A stretch of DNA of 54,363 bases from Luteimonas rhizosphaerae (GTDB taxonomy: Bacteria > Pseudomonadota > Gammaproteobacteria > Xanthomonadales > Xanthomonadaceae), in NCBI RefSeq assembly GCF_002849595.1, contig NZ_NRQR01000014.1, positions 1 through 54,363 on the forward strand. Direction: 5' to 3'. The translations under genes and the position numbers were made by a program. Positions 41,277 through 51,129 of the stretch are shown in pieces; within the stretch, counting starts at the first letter, position 1; each line of letters starts with the position of its first letter. The notes below the pieces were generated by a model. That model saw nothing but the letters and a program-made list of their open reading frames with translations. It ran no database searches and had not been told where the DNA came from.

Positions 41277-41909
41277 TTACTTCGAGTAGAGCTCGACGAT
41301 CAGCGCTTCGTTGATGTCTGCAGGCAGGTCACCGCGATCCGGCACCGCCTTGAACACACCACTGAAGGTCTTCGAATCGACCTCGACCCACGACGGCGAC
41401 AGATCCATCGTCGAGGAGACGTTGAGGGCCTCCTGGACGCGGAGCTGCTTCTGCGCCTTTTCCGACAGCGCGATCGCGTCGCCCGCCTTGACCTGGTACG
41501 ACGGCAGGTTGACCGGCTGGCCGTTGACCGTGACGCCACGGTGCGAGACCAGCTGGCGCGCGGCCGGGCGGGTCACCGCGAAACCCATGCGATAGACGAC
41601 GTTGTCCAGGCGGGTTTCCAGCAGCTGCAGCAGGTTCTCGCCCGTGTTGCCCTTCTTGGTCGAGGCCTTCTTGTAGTAATTGCGGAACTGGCGTTCCAGC
41701 AGACCGTAGATACGCTTGACCTTCTGCTTCTCGCGAAGCTGGGTGGCGTAGTCGGACAGCTTGCCCTTGCGGGTGTTGGTCGCACCGTGCTGGCCGGGCT
41801 TCTGCTCCAGCTTGCACTTCGAATCCAACGCACGCGTTGGGCTCTTGAGCGACAGATCTGCGCCTTCGCGACGAGCGAGTTTGCAGGTAGGACCGATATA
41901 ACGAGCCAT
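41277..41909 (-). CDS. rpsD: 30S ribosomal protein S4
   Basis: 210 residues. [16 protein letters not shown] start, [19 protein letters not shown], and the S4 domain [26 protein letters not shown]. Only two of the four N-terminal cysteines of zinc-binding S4 are present, so this is the zinc-independent form. Nucleates small-subunit assembly and in enteric bacteria represses the alpha operon by binding the rpsM leader. Confidence 0.98.
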   Translation of the reverse strand: MARYIGPTCKLARREGADLSLKSPTRALDSKCKLEQKPGQHGATNTRKGKLSDYATQLREKQKVKRIYGLLERQFRNYYKKASTKKGNTGENLLQLLETRLDNVVYRMGFAVTRPAARQLVSHRGVTVNGQPVNLPSYQVKAGDAIALSEKAQKQLRVQEALNVSSTMDLSPSWVEVDSKTFSGVFKAVPDRGDLPADINEALIVELYSK

Positions 41910-41936
41910 TGTTCTTTTGCTCCTCGGACGCTGCGG

Positions 41937-42329
41937 TTAGACGCGGCGCTTCTTCGGCGGACGGCACCCGTTGTGCGGGATCGGCGTCACGTCGATGATG
42001 TTGATGATCTTGTAGCCCACGTTGTTCAACGAACGCACGGCCGACTCACGACCCGGACCCGGGCCCTTGATGCGGACTTCCAGCGACTTCACGCCGTAGT
42101 CCAGCGCAGCCTTGCCGGCCTTTTCGGCGGCAACCTGCGCCGCGAACGGGGTCGACTTGCGCGAACCGCGGAAGCCTGCACCACCGGACGTGGCCCACGA
42201 GAGCGCGTTGCCCTGGCGGTCGGTGATCGTGATGATCGTGTTGTTGAACGAAGCGTGCACATGCGCGATACCGTCGGTGACGACGCGCTTGATCTTCTTC
42301 TTGGTCTTGCTTGCGGACGGCTTGGCCAT
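41937..42329 (-). CDS. rpsK: 30S ribosomal protein S11
   Basis: 130 residues. [39 protein letters not shown] and the end [13 protein letters not shown] are diagnostic. Located on the small-subunit platform. 12 nt separate it from rpsM and 27 nt from rpsD. Confidence 0.98.
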   Translation of the reverse strand: MAKPSASKTKKKIKRVVTDGIAHVHASFNNTIITITDRQGNALSWATSGGAGFRGSRKSTPFAAQVAAEKAGKAALDYGVKSLEVRIKGPGPGRESAVRSLNNVGYKIINIIDVTPIPHNGCRPPKKRRV

Positions 42330-42341
42330 AGTCTGAGTTCC

Positions 42342-42698
42342 TTACTTCCTGATGGCCTTGCGCGGACCCTTGCGGGTGCGTGCATTGGTCCGGGTGCGCT
42401 GACCGCGCAGCGGGAGGCCACGGCGATGACGCAGGCCGCGATAGCAGGACAGGTCCATCAGACGCTTGATGGCCATGCCGATCTCGCGACGCAGATCGCC
42501 TTCCACGACGTACTTGCCGACTTCCGAGCGCAGGCGCTCGACTTCCGGCTCGGACAGATCGCGGATCTTGGTGGTGAAGTCGACGCCGGCTGCTTCGCAG
42601 ACCTTCTTCGACCGGGTACGGCCAATGCCGTAAATGCTTTGCAGCCCGACCCAGACGTGTTTCTGGGCAGGCAGGTTGACACCTGCAATACGCGCCAT
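42342..42698 (-). CDS. rpsM: 30S ribosomal protein S13
   Basis: 118 residues. [38 protein letters not shown] and the C-terminal [19 protein letters not shown] are diagnostic. S13 forms bridges to the large subunit at the head. First gene of the alpha operon in this genome; no rpmJ lies between it and secY. A leader hairpin and a -10-like site precede it. Confidence 0.98.
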   Translation of the reverse strand: MARIAGVNLPAQKHVWVGLQSIYGIGRTRSKKVCEAAGVDFTTKIRDLSEPEVERLRSEVGKYVVEGDLRREIGMAIKRLMDLSCYRGLRHRRGLPLRGQRTRTNARTRKGPRKAIRK

Positions 42699-42721
42699 GC
42701 GCGGATCTCCAACTGGTTTGC

Positions 42722-42763
42722 TGCCAGGGGTTCAATCCCGGCAAAAGGGAACAAGAAATGATA
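42722..42763 (-). promoter_or_regulatory. rpsM leader hairpin and -10-like site
   Basis: On the minus strand TATCAT (5 of 6 to TATAAT, 42758-42763) precedes a 7-bp stem with one wobble, TGCCGGG / CCTGGCA (42737-42743 and 42722-42728), which ends 23 nt before the rpsM ATG. It may be an alpha-operon promoter plus a translational control site for S4; the -35 is poor. Inference from position. Confidence 0.4.
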
Positions 42764-42960
42764 GCAGGGCCTCGGCGTTTCAGGAAGCCCGCGGCACCGG
42801 AGTGCCAAAGGACCCGGCATGGGGAGTGTGCCCATGCTCCGGCGACGGCATCGGGGCGGCAGTGTCGGGGAAGCCCCTCTCCTGCCCCGCGCGCTACTCT
42901 GGCGCACGGATCACCCGGTACCACCCGCGCCCGAGACCGCCGCGCGAGTCGCCCATCTTG

Positions 42961-43008
42961 AACGCCGGCGTGGATGTCCGGCGTTCCGGCGACGCCCCTG
43001 GGGGCGTC
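42961..43008 (-). terminator. Two stem-loops after secY
   Basis: Two perfect inverted repeats stand side by side: GACGCCC / GGGCGTC (42991-43008, 4-nt loop) and AACGCCGG / CCGGCGTT (42961-42985, 9-nt loop). They start 70 nt after the secY stop in a 379-nt gene-free gap. No T-run follows, so they may be a partial or Rho-assisted terminator or an RNA-stability element that separates the spc and alpha operons. Confidence 0.5.
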
Positions 43009-43077
43009 AGTCACGGTTCTGGCGACGCCAGGACCGCTTGAAATCATGATCGGCGCCAAGCGCCGACCGGACCCGCC

Positions 43078-44436
43078 TCAGCGTGCCGGCGAACCGCCGC
43101 GCGACCCTTTGAGGTTGGCCTTCTTGAGCAGGCTCTCGTACTGGTGCGACATCAGATGCGACTGCACCTGGGCGATGAAGTCCATCACCACGACCACCAC
43201 GATAAGCAACGACGTACCACCGAAGTAGAACGAGCTGCCGAACTCGGCGCGCATGAACTCGGGCAACAGGCAGATCAGCACCAGGTACGCCGCGCCTACC
43301 GCCGTCAGGCGCGTCAGCACCCCGTCGATGTAGTCCGCGGTCGCCTTGCCGGGGCGGATGCCCGGGATCAGCGCGCCCGACTTCTTGAGGTTGTCGGCGG
43401 TTTCCTGCGAGTTGAACACCAGCGCGGTGTAGAAGAACGCGAAGCCTGCGATCAATCCACCGAACAGGAGCACGTACAGCGGCTCGCCCGGGGACATGGC
43501 CTGCGCCAGGCGCTGCAGCCAGTCCGCGGAGCCCGCCTCGCCGAACCACGTCGACACGGTCGCCGGAAACATGATGATCGACGACGCGAAGATCGCCGGG
43601 ATCACGCCCGCCATGTTGAGCTTCAGCGGCAGGAACGAGCTCTGGTTCATGTACGCGTTGCGGCCACCCTGACGACGGGCGTAGTTGACCGTGATCCGGC
43701 GCTGGCCCCGCTCGACGAACACGACGAAGTAGATCGCCGCGAGCACGACCAGGAGCAGCAGGATCGCCGCGATCGGGCTCATGTCGCCGTTGCGCAGCGA
43801 CTCGATCGTGCCGAACACGGCGCCCGGAAGACCCGCCACGATGCCCGCGAAGATGATCAGCGAAATGCCGTTGCCGATGCCGCGCTCGGTGACCTGCTCG
43901 CCCAGCCACACCAGGAACATGGTGCCGGCGGTGAGGGCGACGATCGCCGTCAGCACGAAGCCCATGCCCGGGGCGTAGACCACGGGAATGCCATTGTTCG
44001 CGCCCGAGCTCTGCAGCGCGACCGCGATACCTGCCGACTGGAAGATCGCCAGCGGGATCGCGCCGATGCGCGACCACTGGGTGATCCGGCGACGGCCAGA
44101 CTCGCCTTCCTTCTGGATGGCTTTCAGGCTGGGCACGACCTGCACCAGCAGCTGCATGACGATGGAGGCGGAGATGTAGGGAATCACGTTCAGCGCGAAC
44201 AGGCTGAAACGCGACAGCGCACCACCGGAGAACATGTTGAACATGTCCACGATCGTGCCCTGCTGCTGCTCCATCAGCTGCAGCATGGCTTCCGGATTGA
44301 CGCCAGGCACCGGGATGAAGCAACCGATGCGATAGACGATCAGGGCTCCGAGCACGAACAGCAGGCGCTGGCGGAGCTCGGTGAACTTACCGAGCCCGGC
44401 ACCAACCCCACCCATTGCGCTGCCGCTTCGCGACAT
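43078..44436 (-). CDS. secY: Protein translocase subunit SecY
   Basis: 452 residues with ten membrane helices. [19 protein letters not shown] start, [26 protein letters not shown] [43 protein letters not shown] and RGGSPAR end. Forms the SecYEG channel for export and membrane insertion. Starts 5 nt after the rplO stop, as in spc operons generally, and is followed by a long hairpin-bearing gap. Confidence 0.98.
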   Translation of the reverse strand: MSRSGSAMGGVGAGLGKFTELRQRLLFVLGALIVYRIGCFIPVPGVNPEAMLQLMEQQQGTIVDMFNMFSGGALSRFSLFALNVIPYISASIVMQLLVQVVPSLKAIQKEGESGRRRITQWSRIGAIPLAIFQSAGIAVALQSSGANNGIPVVYAPGMGFVLTAIVALTAGTMFLVWLGEQVTERGIGNGISLIIFAGIVAGLPGAVFGTIESLRNGDMSPIAAILLLLVVLAAIYFVVFVERGQRRITVNYARRQGGRNAYMNQSSFLPLKLNMAGVIPAIFASSIIMFPATVSTWFGEAGSADWLQRLAQAMSPGEPLYVLLFGGLIAGFAFFYTALVFNSQETADNLKKSGALIPGIRPGKATADYIDGVLTRLTAVGAAYLVLICLLPEFMRAEFGSSFYFGGTSLLIVVVVVMDFIAQVQSHLMSHQYESLLKKANLKGSRGGSPAR

Positions 44437-44441
44437 CCGGC

Positions 44442-44876
44442 TTACTCCTCGACCTTGCCGCCAGCGGCTTCGATCGCCGCGCGGGCACCGGCCGTGGCGA
44501 GCACGCCCTTGAGCACGAGCTTCTTGCTGATCTCGCCCTTGAGGACGATCTTCGCGCGCTTGGCGGTGCTCGGCACGAGCCGGGCGGCACGCAGCGCGGC
44601 GAAGTCGACGTCACCGTCGAGACGGTCGAGCTGGTAGAGCATCACTTCGGCCGTATCGAGCTTCAGCTTGGAGCGGAAACCGACCTTCGGCAGGCGCTTG
44701 CGCAGCGGCATCTGGCCGCCTTCGAAGCCGGCCTTGATCTTGCCCTTGCCCGAACGCGCGAACGAACCCTTGTGACCGCGACCCGCGGTCTTGCCCTTGC
44801 CGGAACCGATACCGCGACCGACGCGCGTGCGCTCGGTACGGGCGCCCTGCGCAGGCTTGAGAGAATTGAGCTTCAT
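44442..44876 (-). CDS. rplO: 50S ribosomal protein L15
   Basis: 144 residues. The Gly-rich N terminus [22 protein letters not shown] and [14 protein letters not shown] are diagnostic; the C-terminal [15 protein letters not shown] is complete. Late-assembling large-subunit protein. 4 nt separate it from rpmD. Confidence 0.98.
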   Translation of the reverse strand: MKLNSLKPAQGARTERTRVGRGIGSGKGKTAGRGHKGSFARSGKGKIKAGFEGGQMPLRKRLPKVGFRSKLKLDTAEVMLYQLDRLDGDVDFAALRAARLVPSTAKRAKIVLKGEISKKLVLKGVLATAGARAAIEAAGGKVEE

Positions 44877-44880
44877 CTGA

Positions 44881-45078
44881 TTACTCCTCGACCCGCACCA
44901 GGTAATGGACCTTGTTGATCAGTCCACGGACCTGCGGGCTGTCCTTCAGTTCACGCACGTCGTTGAGCTTGCCAAGGCCCAGCGCCTTGACCGACAGGCG
45001 ATGCTTGGCCTGCGACCCGCGCAGGCCCTTGACCAGGCGCACCTTGACGGTGCCGCCGGTGTTCTCGTTCTTAGCCAT
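44881..45078 (-). CDS. rpmD: 50S ribosomal protein L30
   Basis: 65 residues. [19 protein letters not shown] and [20 protein letters not shown] identify L30. The start overlaps the rpsE stop by 8 nt, indicating coupled translation. Confidence 0.97.
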   Translation of the reverse strand: MAKNENTGGTVKVRLVKGLRGSQAKHRLSVKALGLGKLNDVRELKDSPQVRGLINKVHYLVRVEE

Positions 45079-45604
45079 GCGCGATGTCCTCCAGCTTCTT
45101 GCCGCGCTTGGCCGCGATCTGCGCCGGCGAATGCATCTCGCTCAGGCCGCGGATCGTGGCGCGCACGAGATTGATCGGGTTGCGCGAACCCACGGCCTTG
45201 GCCAGGACGTCCTTGACGCCGACGGCTTCGAGCACCGCGCGCATCGCGCCACCGGCGATCACGCCGGTACCCTCGGACGCAGGCTGCATGAACACGCTGG
45301 CGGCGCCGTGGCGCGACTTGACCGTGTGCCACAGGGTGCTGCCGTTGAGGTCGACTGGCTTCTGGTTCTTGCGGGCCTGCTCCATCGACTTCTGGATGGC
45401 GACCGGCACTTCGCGCGCCTTGCCGTAACCGAAACCGACCTTGCCATTGCCGTCGCCGACGACCGTCAGCGCGGTGAAGGTGAACTGGCGACCGCCCTTG
45501 ACCGTCTTGCTGACACGGTTGACCGCGATCAACTTCTCGATCATGCCGTCGTCGAGTTCCTCGCGATCACGGCCACGGCCGCGATTGTCTCTTTCATTTG
45601 CCAT
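45071..45604 (-). CDS. rpsE: 30S ribosomal protein S5
   Basis: 177 residues from the ATG ending at 45604. An Arg/Asp-rich N-terminal tail ([15 protein letters not shown]) leads into the S5 dsRBD-like domain ([25 protein letters not shown]) and [23 protein letters not shown]. Contributes to decoding accuracy and mRNA entry. Upstream of it is a 164-nt gap with two stem-loops. Confidence 0.98.
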   Translation of the reverse strand: MANERDNRGRGRDREELDDGMIEKLIAVNRVSKTVKGGRQFTFTALTVVGDGNGKVGFGYGKAREVPVAIQKSMEQARKNQKPVDLNGSTLWHTVKSRHGAASVFMQPASEGTGVIAGGAMRAVLEAVGVKDVLAKAVGSRNPINLVRATIRGLSEMHSPAQIAAKRGKKLEDIAHG

Positions 45605-45701
45605 TGCTGCTGCCTTTGAGATGGAGTGATGTACGGCTTGGCCGCTTGTCGTTGGGAAATACATCGGTGACGCACGGTGCCGCGCAGAAGGCGGCAGGTG
45701 C

Positions 45702-45756
45702 CCGGCACAACCCGTGCCGGCAGGTCAGGCGCGACGGAGAACGGAGTTCCCCGTCG
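45702..45756 (-). ncRNA. Stem-loops in the rplR-rpsE gap
   Basis: Within a 164-nt gene-free gap two inverted repeats are seen: CGACGG / CCGTCG (45732-45737 and 45751-45756) and CCGGCAC / GTGCCGG (45702-45708 and 45714-45720, 5-nt loop). Most bacteria have almost no space between these genes. Likely a processing or attenuation element; untested. Confidence 0.45.
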
Positions 45757-45768
45757 GCAACGTCTCGA

Positions 45769-46122
45769 TCAGAACTGCAGGCCGCCCTCGCGCGCCGCAT
45801 CGGCGAGCGCCTTGATGCGACCGTGGTAGCGATAACCCGAGCGGTCGAACGCGACTTTCTCGATGCCGGCAGCCTTGGCCTTCTCGGCGATCGCGCGACC
45901 GACCTTGGCCGCGGCGTCCGCATTCTTGCCGTTCTTCAGGCCGTCGCGGACGTCCGACTGGGTCGTGCTCGCGGCCGCCAAGACCTTCGAGCCGTCCGAG
46001 TTGAACAGCTGCGCGTAGATGTGCTGGCCGGTGCGCAGCACCGACAGGCGCGGCACGCCGAGAACGCGGATGTGGGCACGGGTCGACTTGGCGCGACGCA
46101 GGCGGGCGATGTTCTTGTCCAT
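45769..46122 (-). CDS. rplR: 50S ribosomal protein L18
   Basis: 117 residues. [18 protein letters not shown] start, [18 protein letters not shown], and the end [13 protein letters not shown] are diagnostic. Binds 5S rRNA with L5. 27 nt downstream of rplF. Confidence 0.98.
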   Translation of the reverse strand: MDKNIARLRRAKSTRAHIRVLGVPRLSVLRTGQHIYAQLFNSDGSKVLAAASTTQSDVRDGLKNGKNADAAAKVGRAIAEKAKAAGIEKVAFDRSGYRYHGRIKALADAAREGGLQF

Positions 46123-46149
46123 GGTGATTCTCCGAAGCGGATCGGCCGA

Positions 46150-46677
46150 TTAGGCCTTCTTGGCTTCTTTACGGATGATGGTTTCGTCGGAGTACTTGAC
46201 GCCCTTGCCCTTGTACGGCTCCGGCTTGCGGAAGCTGCGGATCTTCGCGGCGACTTCGCCGACCAGCTGCTTGTCCGCGCCCTGGACCAGGATCTCGGTC
46301 TGCGTCGGCGTGGTGATCGTGATGCCTTCCGGCGCCTGGTACACGACGGGGTGCGAATAACCGAGCGACAGGTTCAGGTCCTTGCCCTGCACCGCGGCGC
46401 GGTAACCGACGCCGACAAGGTCGAGCTTGCGCTCGAAACCCTGCGACACGCCGTGCACCATGTTCGCGACGATCGCGCGCAGGGTGCCGGTCAGCGGGAT
46501 CTGCGACGGGTCGTTGGCCGAGAGCAGCGCGTTGCCGTCCTCGATCCGGATTTCGATGTCAGCCGGCTTGGCGAGCGACAGAGTGCCCTTGGGCCCCTTG
46601 ACGCTGACGTGCTCGGGCTGGATGTTGAGTTCGACGCCCTTCGGCAGGGCGATCGGCTTCTTGGCTACACGGGACAT
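46150..46677 (-). CDS. rplF: 50S ribosomal protein L6
   Basis: 175 residues, two repeated alpha/beta domains. [39 protein letters not shown] and the end [21 protein letters not shown] identify L6, near the factor-binding site. 15 nt after rpsH. Confidence 0.98.
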   Translation of the reverse strand: MSRVAKKPIALPKGVELNIQPEHVSVKGPKGTLSLAKPADIEIRIEDGNALLSANDPSQIPLTGTLRAIVANMVHGVSQGFERKLDLVGVGYRAAVQGKDLNLSLGYSHPVVYQAPEGITITTPTQTEILVQGADKQLVGEVAAKIRSFRKPEPYKGKGVKYSDETIIRKEAKKA

Positions 46678-46692
46678 TGGATTCGGACTCCC

Positions 46693-47088
46693 TTAAGCCA
46701 CGATGCACAGGACTTCACCACCGACGCCCTGCTGGCGCGCCTTGGAGTCGGTCATGATGCCCTTCGAGGTGGAGATGATGGCGACGCCGAGGCCGTTGAG
46801 GACCTTCGGGAGCGCGTCCTTGCCGCGGTAATGGCGCAGGCCGGAGCGCGACACGCGCTGCAGGCGCTCGATGACCGGGCGGCCTTCGAAATACTTCAGC
46901 ACGATCTCGAGGTCGGTCTTGGCGCCGTTCTCGGTCACGCGGATGTCGCCGATGTAACCCTCGTCCTTCAGGACGTTGGCAATGGCGACCTTGGTCTTGG
47001 ACGACGGCATCTTCACCGTCTGCTTGCCAACCGCTGCCGCATTTCGAATGCGGACCAGCATGTCGGCGATGGGATCAGTCATGCTCAT
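46693..47088 (-). CDS. rpsH: 30S ribosomal protein S8
   Basis: 131 residues. [16 protein letters not shown] start (here preceded by Met-Ser), [19 protein letters not shown] and the end [25 protein letters not shown] are diagnostic. In enteric bacteria S8 represses the spc operon. A 145-nt gap, much longer than usual, separates it from rpsN and carries a TAGAAT hexamer. Confidence 0.98.
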   Translation of the reverse strand: MSMTDPIADMLVRIRNAAAVGKQTVKMPSSKTKVAIANVLKDEGYIGDIRVTENGAKTDLEIVLKYFEGRPVIERLQRVSRSGLRHYRGKDALPKVLNGLGVAIISTSKGIMTDSKARQQGVGGEVLCIVA

Positions 47089-47178
47089 GATGATTACCTT
47101 CTGAGTGCACCGATATCCGCTTTCGCGAATTCTGTTTGTGCCCGCGCCGAACGGAACGGGGTCTTGCGGGAGCGCGGT

Positions 47179-47184
47179 ATTCTA
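47179..47184 (-). promoter_or_regulatory. Possible internal promoter -10 in the rpsN-rpsH gap
   Basis: TAGAAT preceded by TG (extended -10 form) on the minus strand, 91 nt before the rpsH start. CTGGCG lies 17 nt upstream as a weak -35. Suggests an internal start within the spc operon; tentative. Confidence 0.35.
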
Positions 47185-47233
47185 CAGGTCCGGCGCCGGA
47201 ACGCCAGACCCGTGAAACCCGAGGCCGGCTGGA

Positions 47234-47539
47234 TTACCAGCTGGCCTTGCGCAGGCCCGGCACGTCGCCACGCATGGTGGCTTCGCGCAGCTTGTTGCGG
47301 CCGAGTCCGAACTTGCTGTACACGCCACGCGGGCGGCCCGTCAGGGCGCAACGGTTGACCTGGCGCGCCGGCGACGAGTCACGCGGCAGCTTCTGCAGCT
47401 TGGTCACTGCGTCGGCCTTCTCTTCGTAGCTCGCGGTCGTGCTGCTGATGATCTTCTTGAGCGCGTCGCGCTTGGCGCCGTGCTGCTTGGCAAGCTTGGT
47501 GCGCTTGACCTCGCGGTTGATCATGGATGTCTTAGCCAT
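47234..47539 (-). CDS. rpsN: 30S ribosomal protein S14
   Basis: 101 residues. The long zinc-free form: no CxxC pairs, with [40 protein letters not shown] signature ([23 protein letters not shown]) and the end [11 protein letters not shown]. Located in the small-subunit head. 18 nt after rplE. Confidence 0.98.
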   Translation of the reverse strand: MAKTSMINREVKRTKLAKQHGAKRDALKKIISSTTASYEEKADAVTKLQKLPRDSSPARQVNRCALTGRPRGVYSKFGLGRNKLREATMRGDVPGLRKASW

Positions 47540-47557
47540 AGAGTGCTCTGCCTTCGA

Positions 47558-48100
47558 TCAGGTGCGGAACGGGAAGCGAAAGGCTTCCAGCAGGGCCTTG
47601 GCTTCTTCGTTGGTACGTGCGGTGGTGGTGATGGCGATATCCATGCCGCGGATCGCATCGACCTGGTCGAAGTCGATTTCCGGGAAGATGATCTGTTCCT
47701 TCACGCCCATGTTGTAGTTGCCGCGGCCGTCGAACGAACGAGCCGAGACACCACGGAAGTCGCGCACGCGCGGCAGCGAGACATTGATCAGGCGATCCAT
47801 GAACTCGTACATGCGGTTGCGACGCAGCGTGACCTTGCAACCGATCGGCCAGCCGTCACGGATCTTGAACGAGGCGACCGACACGCGCGACTTGGTCACC
47901 AGCGGCTTCTGGCCGCTGATCTTGGCCATGTCGGCGGTGGCGTTCTCGAGGATCTTCTTGTTCGCCGCCGCTTCGCCCACGCCCATGTTGAGCGTGACCT
48001 TGGACAGGCGCGGGACCTGCATGACGTTGTCATAGCCGAACTGCTTCATCAGCTTCGGCACGACTTCATCTTTGTAGAACTGTTCGAGACGGGTGTTCAT
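47558..48100 (-). CDS. rplE: 50S ribosomal protein L5
   Basis: 180 residues from the ATG ending at 48100. [56 protein letters not shown] and the end [16 protein letters not shown] are diagnostic. Binds 5S rRNA and contacts S13. 10 nt after rplX. Confidence 0.98.
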   Translation of the reverse strand: MNTRLEQFYKDEVVPKLMKQFGYDNVMQVPRLSKVTLNMGVGEAAANKKILENATADMAKISGQKPLVTKSRVSVASFKIRDGWPIGCKVTLRRNRMYEFMDRLINVSLPRVRDFRGVSARSFDGRGNYNMGVKEQIIFPEIDFDQVDAIRGMDIAITTTARTNEEAKALLEAFRFPFRT

Positions 48101-48110
48101 TTCTGCATCC

Positions 48111-48428
48111 TCAGGCGTCGAGCGCCTCACCGCTCGAGCGGAACACGCGCAGCGTGCGTCCATCCTCGAGTGTCTTGGTTCCAATGCGCTCGCCCTTGCC
48201 GGTGGCAGGGTTGAACGGCATCACGTTCGATGCGTGGATCGGCGCTTCGCGCTCGATCACGCCACCGGGCTGCCCGGCCTGCGGGTTCGGCTTGGTGTGC
48301 CGCTTGATGATGTTGATGTTCGCCACGACGACCTTGTCGCCGAGAACGCGCACCACATCACCACGCTTGCCCTTGTCCTTGCCGGCGATGACGACCACGT
48401 GGTCGCCCTTCTTGATTCGATTGCCCAT
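48111..48428 (-). CDS. rplX: 50S ribosomal protein L24
   Basis: 105 residues. KOW motif at the start ([19 protein letters not shown]), [18 protein letters not shown] and [11 protein letters not shown]. Assembly initiator for the large subunit. 15 nt after rplN. Confidence 0.98.
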   Translation of the reverse strand: MGNRIKKGDHVVVIAGKDKGKRGDVVRVLGDKVVVANINIIKRHTKPNPQAGQPGGVIEREAPIHASNVMPFNPATGKGERIGTKTLEDGRTLRVFRSSGEALDA

Positions 48429-48443
48429 TTCTGTGTCCTCCGC

Positions 48444-48812
48444 TCAGAGCACTTCAGGTGCGAGCGAGACGATCTTCATGAACTTCTCGGAACGCAGTTC
48501 GCGGGTCACAGGCCCGAAGATGCGGGTGCCGATCGGCTCCTGCTTGTTGTTCAGCAACACGGCGGCGTTGCCGTCGAAGCGGATCAGCGAACCGTCGGCG
48601 CGACGCACACCCTTGCGGGTACGCACCACGACGGCGTCGTAGACTTCGCCCTTCTTGACCTTGCCACGCGGAATCGCTTCCTTGATGGACACCTTGATGA
48701 TGTCGCCGATGCCGGCGTAACGGCGCTTCGAGCCGCCCAGCACCTTGATGCACATCACTTCCTTGGCACCGCTATTGTCCGCCACATCGAGGTGGCTCTG
48801 CATCTGGATCAT
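48444..48812 (-). CDS. rplN: 50S ribosomal protein L14
   Basis: 122 residues. [38 protein letters not shown] and the end [12 protein letters not shown] are diagnostic. First gene of the spc operon by enteric convention; here only 15 nt after rpsQ, so no promoter space is evident between the S10 and spc units. Confidence 0.98.
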   Translation of the reverse strand: MIQMQSHLDVADNSGAKEVMCIKVLGGSKRRYAGIGDIIKVSIKEAIPRGKVKKGEVYDAVVVRTRKGVRRADGSLIRFDGNAAVLLNNKQEPIGTRIFGPVTRELRSEKFMKIVSLAPEVL

Positions 48813-48827
48813 GGTATGCCCTCCTCG

Positions 48828-49091
48828 TTATTCGGCGGCGCGCGCGACGATTTCCGCCACGCGCCAGTTCTTGGTCTTCGACATCGGCGCGATCTCGACC
48901 ACCTTCACCAGATCACCTTCCTGGCAGGCGTTCTCGGCGTCGTGGGCGTGGAGCTTGGTCGAGCGACGGATGTACTTGCCGTACAGCGCGTGCTTGACCT
49001 GACGCTCGACGAGCACCGTCACGGTCTTGTCCATCTTGTTGCTGACCACGCGGCCCTGGACCGTGCGCTGCTTTTTATCAGTATTAGTCAT
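48828..49091 (-). CDS. rpsQ: 30S ribosomal protein S17
   Basis: 87 residues. [35 protein letters not shown] and [13 protein letters not shown] identify S17. Early assembly protein of the small subunit. Confidence 0.98.
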   Translation of the reverse strand: MTNTDKKQRTVQGRVVSNKMDKTVTVLVERQVKHALYGKYIRRSTKLHAHDAENACQEGDLVKVVEIAPMSKTKNWRVAEIVARAAE

Positions 49092-49101
49092 GGTCTGGTC
49101 C

Positions 49102-49290
49102 TTACTTCTTCTGACCGATCAGGGTGTTGACGCGCGCGATCTCGCGGCGCACCCGACGGGCTTCATGCGTCTTGGTCAGCTGGCCGGTGGCCTTCTGCAT
49201 GCGGAGCGAAAAACGCTCCTTGTGCAGGTCGATGAGATGCGTCTGCAGCTCGTCGGCCGACTTCTCGCGGAGTTCCTTGGTCGTAGCCAT
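49102..49290 (-). CDS. rpmC: 50S ribosomal protein L29
   Basis: 62 residues. [21 protein letters not shown] and [14 protein letters not shown] are diagnostic. Near the exit tunnel. Its ATG shares one base with the rplP stop. Confidence 0.97.
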   Translation of the reverse strand: MATTKELREKSADELQTHLIDLHKERFSLRMQKATGQLTKTHEARRVRREIARVNTLIGQKK

Positions 49291-49703
49291 CAGCGCACCG
49301 TCCGGGTAACGAAAGAGGTGGTGACCGACAGCTTGGCGGCCGCCAGGCGGAACGCCTCGCGTGCGACCGTCTCTTCCACGCCTTCGATCTCGAAAATCAT
49401 GCGACCGGGCTGGATCTGTGCGACCCAGTACTCGACGCCGCCCTTACCGGAGCCCATGCGGACTTCGATCGGCTTCTTGGTGATCGGCTTGTCCGGGAAC
49501 ACGCGGATCCACATCTTGCCACCACGCTTGACGTGACGGCTGATGGTCCGGCGACCCGCTTCGATCTGACGTGCGGTCAGCTGGCCGGTCGCGGTGGCCT
49601 TGAGGCCGAACTCGCCGAAGCTGACTGCATTTCCGCTCCATGCCAGGCCTTCATTCCGGCCCTTGTGCATCTTGCGGTACTTGGTGCGCTTGGGTTGCAG
49701 CAT
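49290..49703 (-). CDS. rplP: 50S ribosomal protein L16
   Basis: 137 residues. [35 protein letters not shown] and [16 protein letters not shown] with the conserved Arg near residue 81 that is hydroxylated in some species. Contacts A-site tRNA. Confidence 0.98.
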   Translation of the reverse strand: MLQPKRTKYRKMHKGRNEGLAWSGNAVSFGEFGLKATATGQLTARQIEAGRRTISRHVKRGGKMWIRVFPDKPITKKPIEVRMGSGKGGVEYWVAQIQPGRMIFEIEGVEETVAREAFRLAAAKLSVTTSFVTRTVR

Positions 49704-49705
49704 GA

Positions 49706-50446
49706 TTAGTCCCTCGACTCGCGGTCACGACGCGGGCCACGCGGACGATCGCGGTCACCGCGGTCGTTGCGATCGCCACGCGGCGTGTCGTCCTGTTTCT
49801 CCTGGCCCACCTGCGAGAAATCGAAGATCTCTCCCTTGTAGATCCAGGTCTTGATGCCGATGATCCCGTAGGTCGTCTTCGCTTCGGCAAATCCGTAATC
49901 GACGTCGGCGCGCAGCGTGTGCAGCGGCACGCGACCTTCGCGGTACCACTCCGAACGCGCGATCTCGGCGCCGTTGAGGCGACCGGCGACGTTGACCTTG
50001 ATACCCAGCGCGCCGAGGCGGATCGCATTGCCGACCGCACGCTTCATCGCGCGGCGGAACATGATGCGGCGCTCGAGCTGCTGCGCGATCGACTCGGCGA
50101 CCAGCTGCGCATCGAGCTCCGGCTTGCGGACTTCGGTGACGTTGATGTGCGCCGGAACGCCCATCATGTCGCTGACGTCCTTGCGCAGCTTCTCGATGTC
50201 CTCACCACGCTTGCCGATCACCACGCCCGGGCGGGCGGTGTGGATCGTCACGCGCGCGGTCTTGGCCGGTCGCTCGATCAGGATCTTGCTGATGCCGGCC
50301 TGGGCGAGGCGCTTGCGCAGCATCTCGCGGACCTTGAGGTCGGCCGCCAGGTAGTCGGCGAATTCCTTCTTGCCGGCGTACCACTTGGAGTTCCAGTCCT
50401 TGGAGATACCAAGACGGATACCGGTGGGATGAACTTTATGTCCCAT
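49706..50446 (-). CDS. rpsC: 30S ribosomal protein S3
   Basis: 246 residues from [20 protein letters not shown] domain ([16 protein letters not shown]) and C-terminal domain ([23 protein letters not shown]) are complete. The tail after residue 215 is an Asp/Arg/Gly-rich run ([10 protein letters not shown]), longer and more repetitive than in enteric bacteria. mRNA entry site helicase component. 1 nt from rplV. Confidence 0.98.
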   Translation of the reverse strand: MGHKVHPTGIRLGISKDWNSKWYAGKKEFADYLAADLKVREMLRKRLAQAGISKILIERPAKTARVTIHTARPGVVIGKRGEDIEKLRKDVSDMMGVPAHINVTEVRKPELDAQLVAESIAQQLERRIMFRRAMKRAVGNAIRLGALGIKVNVAGRLNGAEIARSEWYREGRVPLHTLRADVDYGFAEAKTTYGIIGIKTWIYKGEIFDFSQVGQEKQDDTPRGDRNDRGDRDRPRGPRRDRESRD

Positions 50447-50447
50447 A

Positions 50448-50840
50448 TTACTTGCCCTCTCCCACGACGACGGTGATGTGGCTGGTGCGCTTGAGGATGC
50501 GGGTACCGCGTCCCTTCGCACGCGCCATGAAGCGCTTCAGCGTCGGACCTTCATCGACTGTGATCGTGGAGATCGTCAGCGCGTCGACATCGGCGCCGGC
50601 GTTGTTCTCCGCGTTCGCGATCGCCGACTCCACGACCTTCTTGATCATGTGGGCGGCTTTCTTGTCCGAGAACTTCAGCAGGCCGACGGCGCGCTCGACC
50701 GGCAGGCCACGGACCTGGTCAGCGACCAGACGTGCCTTCTGCGGGGAGATGCGGGCGGTGCGAAGAATCGCAGTGCGCTTGTTGACCTCGGTCCGCGCGC
50801 GCTTCTGCTCTTCGAGCCTGGATTTTGTTGCCTTGTCCAT
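50448..50840 (-). CDS. rplV: 50S ribosomal protein L22 with N-terminal extension
   Basis: 130 residues against about 110 in relatives. The conserved body starts at [20 protein letters not shown] and ends [14 protein letters not shown], with the tunnel-lining loop [14 protein letters not shown]. Some 20 charged residues precede it ([19 protein letters not shown]), and no other start codon lies near the usual position, so the extension appears real. The loop that confers macrolide effects is unchanged. Confidence 0.96.
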   Translation of the reverse strand: MDKATKSRLEEQKRARTEVNKRTAILRTARISPQKARLVADQVRGLPVERAVGLLKFSDKKAAHMIKKVVESAIANAENNAGADVDALTISTITVDEGPTLKRFMARAKGRGTRILKRTSHITVVVGEGK

Positions 50841-50850
50841 TGTGCGCTCC

Positions 50851-51123
50851 TTACCTGCCCGACTTCTTGTCGCCGCCATGACCCTTGAAGGTCCGGGTCA
50901 GCGCGAACTCGCCGAGCTTGTGGCCCACCATGTTCTCGTTGACCAGCACCGGGACGTGGTTCTTGCCGTTGTGGATGGCGATGGTGAAGCCGACCATTTC
51001 CGGCAGGACCATCGAGCGACGCGACCAGGTCTTGATCGGCTTCTTGGTGTTGGAACCCGCGGCTTCCACCTTCTTGACGAGGTGGTGGTCGACGAACGGA
51101 CCCTTCTTGAGTGAACGTGCCAT
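50851..51123 (-). CDS. rpsS: 30S ribosomal protein S19
   Basis: 90 residues. [42 protein letters not shown] and [18 protein letters not shown] are diagnostic. Binds 16S rRNA in the head with S13. Confidence 0.98.
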   Translation of the reverse strand: MARSLKKGPFVDHHLVKKVEAAGSNTKKPIKTWSRRSMVLPEMVGFTIAIHNGKNHVPVLVNENMVGHKLGEFALTRTFKGHGGDKKSGR

Positions 51124-51129
51124 GGTCTA

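Noticed and set aside
42699..43077. A hidden rpmJ gene between secY and rpsM
   Set aside because: Both strands were read for the short CxxC protein L36; none was found.
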